Below, one piece after another: positions 32,577 to 37,146 of a stretch of 37,146 bases of DNA; the first letter of the stretch is position 1; each line of letters opens with the position of its first letter. The stretch lies in assembly GCA_964416385.1 (NCBI GenBank), contig CAYQDW010000021.1, positions 1 through 37,146 of the forward strand, written 5' to 3'. The stretch is from JAUHWL01 sp964416385. Its GTDB lineage: Bacteria > Bacteroidota > Bacteroidia > Flavobacteriales > Schleiferiaceae. A model generated the notes under the pieces. That model worked only from the letters and a program-made list of their open reading frames with translations. It had not been told where the DNA came from and did no database searches. The translations under genes were made by a program, and so were the position numbers.

Positions 32577-34682
32577 ATGAACACTACCATGACAAAGAGA
32601 GCTTTGCGCGCCCTAGTAGCGCTGCTTGTTGTAGGTGCCATATTTGTTGGTTTTAAATATGCTGACCGCCCTGCCCAAAAAGACGAAATAATTATCAGTT
32701 TGGTTCAAGACGCCTTATCCCAATTTCATTTTAAGCCTAAAGATTTGAATGATGATTTGTCGCGTCAGGTTATGGCTGAATTTTTGAAAAATTTAGACGG
32801 TAACAAGCTTTTCCTTATAGCCCCAGAAATTGCGCAGATCAAGGCATATGAAAATGACTTAGATGATCAGTTTAAAAAAGGCAGTAGTGCTTGTTTTGAT
32901 ATAAGCTACGAGTTTTTACAACAAGGCATCTTACGGGCAGAGGGGATGTATACCACCCTTCTTGATGCGCCTTTTGATTTTAGCATTGAAGAGTTTACCG
33001 CGAGCAATCCGGAAACGATAGTATGGGCAAAAAACGAAAAAGAACTAACAGACTATTGGCGCAAGTATTTGAAATGGCGTGTGGCTAATAGAATTTATTC
33101 AAGACATGCCGCATTTGAAGAGGCTATTGCCGATGGCGAAGAACGCGAGCCCTGGGATTTTGAAAAAGAAGAGGCAGATGCGCGGCAGAAAGAACGTGAA
33201 AATATAGATGAGTGGTTCGATAATTTAAAAGACATTGAGCGCATAGAATGGCTTGGGGTGTATGTAAACGCGTTAACCCAAGTATTTGACCCGCATACAG
33301 AATACATGCCGCCACAGCAACAAGAAGATTTTGAGGTAAACATGACTGGCCAGTTTGAAGGCATTGGTGCCCAGTTGCGCAAAGACGGAGAATATATTGT
33401 TGTAGAACGCGTAATTACAGGCAGTGCAAGTTGGCGTCAGGGCGATTTAGAGCCTGGGGATAAAATTATTGCAGTTGCACAAGCAGAAGATGAGCCGGTT
33501 GATGTTGTTGGCTGGCGCATTGATAAGGCGGTAAAAATTATTCGCGGAAAAAAGGGCTCTGAAGTGCGCTTAACAGTACGCAAAAAAGATGGCACTCGTA
33601 TGGTGATACCAATTATCAGAGATGTTGTGGAGCTAGAAGCCACCTTTGCGCGCTCTGCTATTTTGGGCGAGGATAAAAAAGTAGGCTACATCCGGTTGCC
33701 AAAGTTCTATGTAGACTTCTACAAAAGCACCAATCACAATTGTACGCAAGATGTTAAAGAAGAAATCGCCAAACTTAAAGATGATGGTGTAGAGGGGCTC
33801 ATATTCGACTTGCGAAATAATGGCGGCGGATCTTTAGATGCAGCAATAGAAATTGTTGGTTTGTTCATTGAGCGGGGCCCCGTTGTACAAGTAAAAAGTT
33901 ATAACCAAGATGCACGCGTAAAGCAAAATAGAGACAGCCGCGTGTATTGGGACGGGCCACTTGTTGTTTTGGTAAATGACTATTCGGCTTCTGCAAGTGA
34001 GATTTTTGCCGCAGCTATTCAAGATTATGGTCGCGGCATTATCATGGGTACAAAATCTACCTTTGGTAAAGGCACCGTGCAAAATGTACTTAATCTTGAT
34101 GATGCCATTAAGGGTGGCCAGTTTAGCACCTATGCACCTATAGGAGCACTAAAAATAACTACCGATAAGTTCTATCGCATTAATGGCGGCACCACGCAAT
34201 TAGAAGGCGTAAAGCCGGATATTGTACTTCCAGATGCTTATGAGTTTATCAAAACAGGCGAGAAAGAATATCCGTATGCCTTAGCTGTTGATGAAATTCC
34301 GGCTGCGAAATATAGTTTATGGAATAGCGATGCATATCCATCCGTAATTAAAGCGAGCCAAGCCCGTATCAACGCCAACGAACGGATGCAGAAGAACCGT
34401 GAATATGCACGCTGGTTAAAGCAACAGCGTGAAGATCAAGACATCCCACTAAACTATAATGCATTTAAGCAGTGGCAAGATGAAACTGACGCAATGGCTG
34501 AAAATTATAAAAACCTAAACCGCAGTGATGATTCGTTGGCAACGTGGTCACTTGCTGCACAGCAAAGATTGTTCTTAGAAGATACCATGACCAAAGCAGA
34601 CTATCAGCGGTGGTTTAAAGGGCTTAGCAGAGATCTTCAGTTGCAAGAAGCTGTTATGGTTGTGGATGATTTGGCTCAATAA
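32577..34682 (+). CDS. prc: Tail-specific carboxy-terminal processing protease (Prc/Tsp type, S41)
   Basis: A protease of about 701 residues, anchored or exported by an N-terminal hydrophobic segment (LVALLVVGAIFVGF). It has the Prc layout: a long helical N-terminal domain, PDZ (about 255-345, MTGQFEGIGAQL, LEPGDKIIAV), a S41 core with DLRNNGGGSL, and a C-terminal charged domain with WLKQQRED. Counting from TTG 32571, the probable dyad is Ser474 in SASASE and Lys500 in STFGKGTVQ, with Asp485 as third residue. Family members degrade or trim periplasmic proteins by their C-termini. Starts at ATG 32577 or 32589 are equally possible. An OppC-like permease follows after 41 bases. It is distinct from the CtpA-like protease at 9890-11527. 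Confidence 0.93.
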   Translation: MNTTMTKRALRALVALLVVGAIFVGFKYADRPAQKDEIIISLVQDALSQFHFKPKDLNDDLSRQVMAEFLKNLDGNKLFLIAPEIAQIKAYENDLDDQFKKGSSACFDISYEFLQQGILRAEGMYTTLLDAPFDFSIEEFTASNPETIVWAKNEKELTDYWRKYLKWRVANRIYSRHAAFEEAIADGEEREPWDFEKEEADARQKERENIDEWFDNLKDIERIEWLGVYVNALTQVFDPHTEYMPPQQQEDFEVNMTGQFEGIGAQLRKDGEYIVVERVITGSASWRQGDLEPGDKIIAVAQAEDEPVDVVGWRIDKAVKIIRGKKGSEVRLTVRKKDGTRMVIPIIRDVVELEATFARSAILGEDKKVGYIRLPKFYVDFYKSTNHNCTQDVKEEIAKLKDDGVEGLIFDLRNNGGGSLDAAIEIVGLFIERGPVVQVKSYNQDARVKQNRDSRVYWDGPLVVLVNDYSASASEIFAAAIQDYGRGIIMGTKSTFGKGTVQNVLNLDDAIKGGQFSTYAPIGALKITTDKFYRINGGTTQLEGVKPDIVLPDAYEFIKTGEKEYPYALAVDEIPAAKYSLWNSDAYPSVIKASQARINANERMQKNREYARWLKQQREDQDIPLNYNAFKQWQDETDAMAENYKNLNRSDDSLATWSLAAQQRLFLEDTMTKADYQRWFKGLSRDLQLQEAVMVVDDLAQ

Positions 34683-34723
34683 ATTTTCAAGGCGCAAAAC
34701 ACGTCTAGGCTTGGTGTAAAATA

Positions 34724-35785
34724 ATGAGACGTATGCTGTTGTGGAAGAAGTTAGACGGCCCCGGTAAGTGGTCTGTCAGGTACATAGCAAGCGTGGTTTT
34801 ACTCGCCCTTTTTGCCTATTTTTTTATTCCAGACCGTAGCGCTTCTGCCAATACCATGCATGTAGAAATAGCGGCCGAACAGCCGGGTTTTCAAACTTTT
34901 GTGCTCAAACAAACATCCTCAAATAAACCAACATTTTTACAGCGTTGGTTTTTAGGGAATGCGCAAATTGCCTCAGAACAAGTGGTTGCAGATTATTATC
35001 AAAAAGAAGACACGTTGTTTTTTCAAACAACCAAAAATGCACCTTGGAGCAAAATTTATATCGCAGAAGGGCAAACTTTGTCCCCTACACTAGAAGAGCG
35101 CACATTCATCTTAGGAACAGATACTTACGGTCGCGATTATTTTAGTCGTTTAGTGCTTGGTGCACGCATTAGTCTTTCTGTGGGATTTATTGCCGTAATC
35201 ATTTCGCTCTGTATAGGTATTCCACTTGGTGCCTTGGCAGGCTATTATCGGGGATTTACAGATAAAGTAATCATGTGGCTCATCAATGTTATTTGGAGTA
35301 TCCCCACATTACTAATGGTTATTGCGTTAACCTTTGTGTTGGGCAAAGGGTTTTGGCAGGTTTTTGTAGCCGTAGGGCTTACCATGTGGGTAGAAGTGGC
35401 CCGCGTAGTGCGTGGTCAAGTACTCAGCATTAGAGAAAAGGAATATGTAGATGCAGCGCGGGTGCTTGGATTTAGCCATTTGCGCATACTATTAAAACAT
35501 GTGTTGCCTAATGCGCTTAGCCCGGTTATCGTAATTTCTGCTGCTAATTTTGCAAGTGCAATTTTAATAGAAAGCGGACTAAGTTTTCTCGGTATTGGGG
35601 CACAACCGCCACTGCCGAGCTGGGGCGGTATGATTCGTGATCATTATGCTTATATACTCATGGGTAATCCATACCTCGCCTTGTTGCCAGGTATTGCCAT
35701 AATGTTGGCAGTCTTGGCGTTTATGACTTTAGGTAATAGCTTGCGCGATGCGCTTGATGTAAAGTTAACGCCAACCAAGGTTTGA
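34724..35785 (+). CDS. ABC transporter permease, OppC/DppC type, without adjacent partners
   Basis: A 353-residue inner-membrane permease of peptide/nickel ABC importers. Membrane segment one (about 20-37) is followed by a periplasmic stretch of about 90 residues, longer than in typical OppC. The core starts at FILGTDTYGRDYFSRLVLGA (127-146), the standard OppC entry, and contains five further membrane segments. The cytoplasmic EAA coupling loop is EYVDAARVLGFSHLRILLKH, and FLGIGAQPPLPSWGGMI is another OppC hallmark. No OppB, ATPase or binding protein lies beside it, so the rest of the transporter is elsewhere or the permease has another role. It follows the Prc-like gene by 41 bases. Confidence 0.9.
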   Translation: MRRMLLWKKLDGPGKWSVRYIASVVLLALFAYFFIPDRSASANTMHVEIAAEQPGFQTFVLKQTSSNKPTFLQRWFLGNAQIASEQVVADYYQKEDTLFFQTTKNAPWSKIYIAEGQTLSPTLEERTFILGTDTYGRDYFSRLVLGARISLSVGFIAVIISLCIGIPLGALAGYYRGFTDKVIMWLINVIWSIPTLLMVIALTFVLGKGFWQVFVAVGLTMWVEVARVVRGQVLSIREKEYVDAARVLGFSHLRILLKHVLPNALSPVIVISAANFASAILIESGLSFLGIGAQPPLPSWGGMIRDHYAYILMGNPYLALLPGIAIMLAVLAFMTLGNSLRDALDVKLTPTKV

Positions 35786-35792
35786 TTAAGTT

Positions 35793-35821
35793 TTGTAAAT
35801 GAGCAATACGCCTTACTTTAA
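35793..35821 (+). promoter_or_regulatory. Possible promoter of methylmalonyl-CoA epimerase gene
   Basis: TTG (35793-35795), an 18-base spacer, then TACTTTAA (35814-35821). The -7 box has two mismatches to TAnnTTTG, but spacing is right and the ATG lies 19 bases on. Weak call. Confidence 0.3.
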
Positions 35822-35840
35822 TAACTAAATAAAATGAAAC

Positions 35841-36242
35841 ATGAAAAATATTGAGCATATAGGCATTGCCGTAAGTGATCTTGAAGCAAGTAACGCGCTT
35901 TTTACGGCTATTTTAGGAAAACCCCCTTATAAATCTGAAACTGTAGAAAGCGAAGGAGTAACCACTTCTTTCTTTGAAGTTGGCGCTACAAAAATTGAAT
36001 TGTTAAAAGCTACACATCAAGATAGCCCGATTGCTAAATTTATCGCCAAACGTGGCGAAGGCATTCATCATATTGCGTTTGAAGTTGAAGACATCATGGC
36101 TGAAATTGCCCGACTTAAAGACCAAGGGTTCACGTTGTTAAATGATGAACCAAAGCAGGGAGCAGATCACAAACTGATTGCATTTATGCACCCAAAATCA
36201 TCTAATGGTGTTTTAATAGAACTTTGTCAAGATCGTAAATAA
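35841..36242 (+). CDS. mce: Methylmalonyl-CoA epimerase
   Basis: A 133-residue enzyme of the vicinal oxygen chelate fold that interconverts (R)- and (S)-methylmalonyl-CoA between propionyl-CoA carboxylase and methylmalonyl-CoA mutase. The N-terminal IEHIGIAVSDL (residues 4-14, His6), GEGIHHIAFEVEDI (73-86, His76/His77) and GVLIELCQ (123-130, Glu127) supply the metal ligands and catalytic residues expected of the family. Length is normal. No mutase or carboxylase gene is in the window. Its 3' end overlaps the convergent HAD gene by 41 bases. Confidence 0.93.
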   Translation: MKNIEHIGIAVSDLEASNALFTAILGKPPYKSETVESEGVTTSFFEVGATKIELLKATHQDSPIAKFIAKRGEGIHHIAFEVEDIMAEIARLKDQGFTLLNDEPKQGADHKLIAFMHPKSSNGVLIELCQDRK

Positions 36243-36825
36243 CATCTTTTTGTGGGTTGAAATGCCAACCTCGAATGCCCAAAGCCTTGGCAGCAACTAT
36301 ATTTTCTTCTGTATCATCAATAAAAAATACAGCCTCTGGCGAGAGCTGTTGTTCATCAAGCACATGATTGAAAAAGGAGTGTTCTGGTTTTCGCTTACCG
36401 ATGTGATGGCTATAATATACGCTAGTAAATGACTTCATCAGCTGGTTGTACGTAAACCGACCGAGGTGTTGTTTGATGTATTCTTCGTGTTCTGGATTAA
36501 TATTGCTGACCAGAATAAGTTTATAACGCTTAGAAAGTCTTCTTAAAAATGGTATGACCTGATTGGGTAAGGGTAAAATCATAGCATTCCACGCTTGCCA
36601 AATACTCGCGGCATGCGCCTTATATTTTAGTTCTCCAGAAATCGCTCTTATGAATTCTTCTGATGAAAGCTCACCGCGCTCCCAAGCATGAAAAAGAGGA
36701 TGATTTTTATGCAAGGTTTTTTTTGCCCCTAAATTTTTAAAGCCGGCATAAGTTGCATCTACATCTAGTGGTAAAAGCACATTGCCAAAGTCAAACCAAA
36801 CAGATTTTACTATATCGTTTTTCAT
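36202..36825 (-). CDS. HAD-IA family hydrolase (YihX-like)
   Basis: A 207-residue haloacid dehalogenase-like phosphatase. Motif I is VWFDFGNVLLPL with nucleophile Asp12; the FDxGNV form, with Gly two residues on, is that of the YihX-like subgroup. A helical cap covers about 20-90. Motif II is LVSNIN (Ser107), motif III includes KRKPEHSFF (144-152), and motif IV is FFIDDTEENI (Asp170, Asp171). It is probably a small-molecule or sugar phosphatase; the substrate is not predictable. The ATG at 36825 has no clear consensus promoter. The last 41 bases run through the end of mce. Confidence 0.88.
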   Translation of the reverse strand: MKNDIVKSVWFDFGNVLLPLDVDATYAGFKNLGAKKTLHKNHPLFHAWERGELSSEEFIRAISGELKYKAHAASIWQAWNAMILPLPNQVIPFLRRLSKRYKLILVSNINPEHEEYIKQHLGRFTYNQLMKSFTSVYYSHHIGKRKPEHSFFNHVLDEQQLSPEAVFFIDDTEENIVAAKALGIRGWHFNPQKDVIYDLDKVLLKHH

Positions 36826-37112
36826 AGGTGCAATTTAATGGCTAATCATGTTGGTTGTAGATAGTCATTTTACTAATTACGAGCTGTACGTTCATCAAAA
36901 ACAGGTAATTCATATTGTTATTGTAGAGTTGATTACACACGCAAACATCACATTAAAACGTTGCATTATATGCGTAGAAGGGCTTTTTTTGGCGAGTACA
37001 TCGTCTGTTAATAGATGTTAAGTTGCTGGCAGAGCTATAATTGTAAACAAACTTTATAAACCGTTTCAAATAAGGCTTAAAACGTTTATTTTCGCACCCG
37101 CTAAAAAGCCTC
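36826..37112. other. Intergenic region between HAD gene and tRNA gene
   Basis: A 287-base AT-rich gap, the longest in the window. On the plus strand an ATG at 36848 opens a 57-codon frame ending at 37021, without recognisable similarity, promoter or codon pattern, so it is not called a gene. The only other signal is a near-consensus -7 box before the tRNA. No long repeat or hairpin was noticed. Confidence 0.6.
37087..37094 (+). promoter_or_regulatory. Possible -7 promoter box (TATTTTCG) of tRNA gene
   Basis: One mismatch to TAnnTTTG, followed by GCACCCG, 18 bases before the tRNA 5' end. TATnTTTGCACCC is a frequent context at Bacteroidota stable-RNA promoters. Position supports the call; no -33 TTG is clear. 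Confidence 0.4.
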
Positions 37113-37146
37113 GGGCCTATAGCTCAGTTGGTTAGAGCACCTGACT
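37113..37146 (+). tRNA. tRNA gene, 5' part only (cut by window end before anticodon)
   Basis: The last 34 bases fit the 5' half of a tRNA: acceptor strand GGGCCTA, TA, D stem GCTC / GAGC around AGTTGGTTA, then the anticodon stem strand CCTGA and loop bases CT (positions 32-33). The next base, outside the window, would be the first of the anticodon, so identity is undetermined. The GGGCCTA acceptor strand is seen in Bacteroidota tRNA-Ile and some tRNA-Met genes, which makes those the first guesses. Confidence 0.85.

Noticed and set aside
36848..37021. 57-codon plus-strand open frame in the intergenic gap before the tRNA
   Set aside because: It begins with ATG but has no recognisable similarity, no promoter box at a fitting distance and Cys-rich, low-quality composition at its end. 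A frame of this length is expected by chance.
1..37146. Mobile elements, prophage or CRISPR array
   Set aside because: No transposase, integrase, phage structural gene or regular repeat-spacer pattern was seen on either strand.

Overview
The window is chromosomal DNA of a member of the Bacteroidota. The signs are two proteins with type IX secretion (T9SS) C-terminal sorting domains, a PorV-like outer-membrane protein, two TonB-dependent receptors with N-terminal carboxypeptidase-regulatory-like domains, DUF4249 and DUF4271 proteins, and promoters that repeatedly match the Bacteroidota -7 box TAnnTTTG with little Shine-Dalgarno signal. The gene content fits a free-living aerobic, perhaps Flavobacteriales-like, organism, but the genus cannot be read from the sequence. 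I see no insertion sequence, prophage, CRISPR array or rRNA operon.

Layout. 1-0.8 kb: an exported thioredoxin-like protein with a strong terminator. 0.8-9.9 kb: a surface-polysaccharide locus holding a GT2 glycosyltransferase, a Wzx-type flippase, an unassigned GT-B-like protein on the minus strand, and a tight plus-strand operon (SpsF-like cytidylyltransferase, NeuB-type synthase, KdsC-like phosphatase, WecA-like initiating transferase, Wzy/WaaL-like protein). This last gene collides tail to tail with a second Wzy/WaaL-like gene. The synthase, phosphatase and cytidylyltransferase together suggest that a nonulosonic acid (sialic acid or KDN type) is made and activated. 9.9-14.4 kb: minus-strand housekeeping genes (S41 protease, rnpA, hemD, DUF4271) and a CxxCH-bearing T9SS cargo protein. 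14.4-16.1 kb: a glutaryl-CoA-dehydrogenase-like enzyme facing a Rieske-fold lipoprotein.

16.4-25.2 kb is the most striking block. It holds a 1230-residue TonB-dependent receptor, a 1345-residue secreted protein with a T9SS tail, and a PorV-family outer-membrane barrel, each separated by exactly 24 bases. These look like parts of one outer-membrane or surface assembly of unknown function. 25.3-29.2 kb: greA-HIT operon, ruvC, a membrane GT2 glycosyltransferase and a mechanosensitive channel. 29.2-32.4 kb: a second TonB receptor paired with a DUF4249 lipoprotein. 32.6-36.8 kb: a Prc-type protease, an OppC-like permease without partners, methylmalonyl-CoA epimerase and a HAD hydrolase. The window ends inside a tRNA gene, one base before its anticodon.

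The genome is compact. Five of the six convergent gene pairs overlap at their 3' ends, and several promoters lie so close to the start codon that the mRNAs should be leaderless or nearly so. No gene-free stretch exceeds 300 bases; the longest (36826-37112) is described below.
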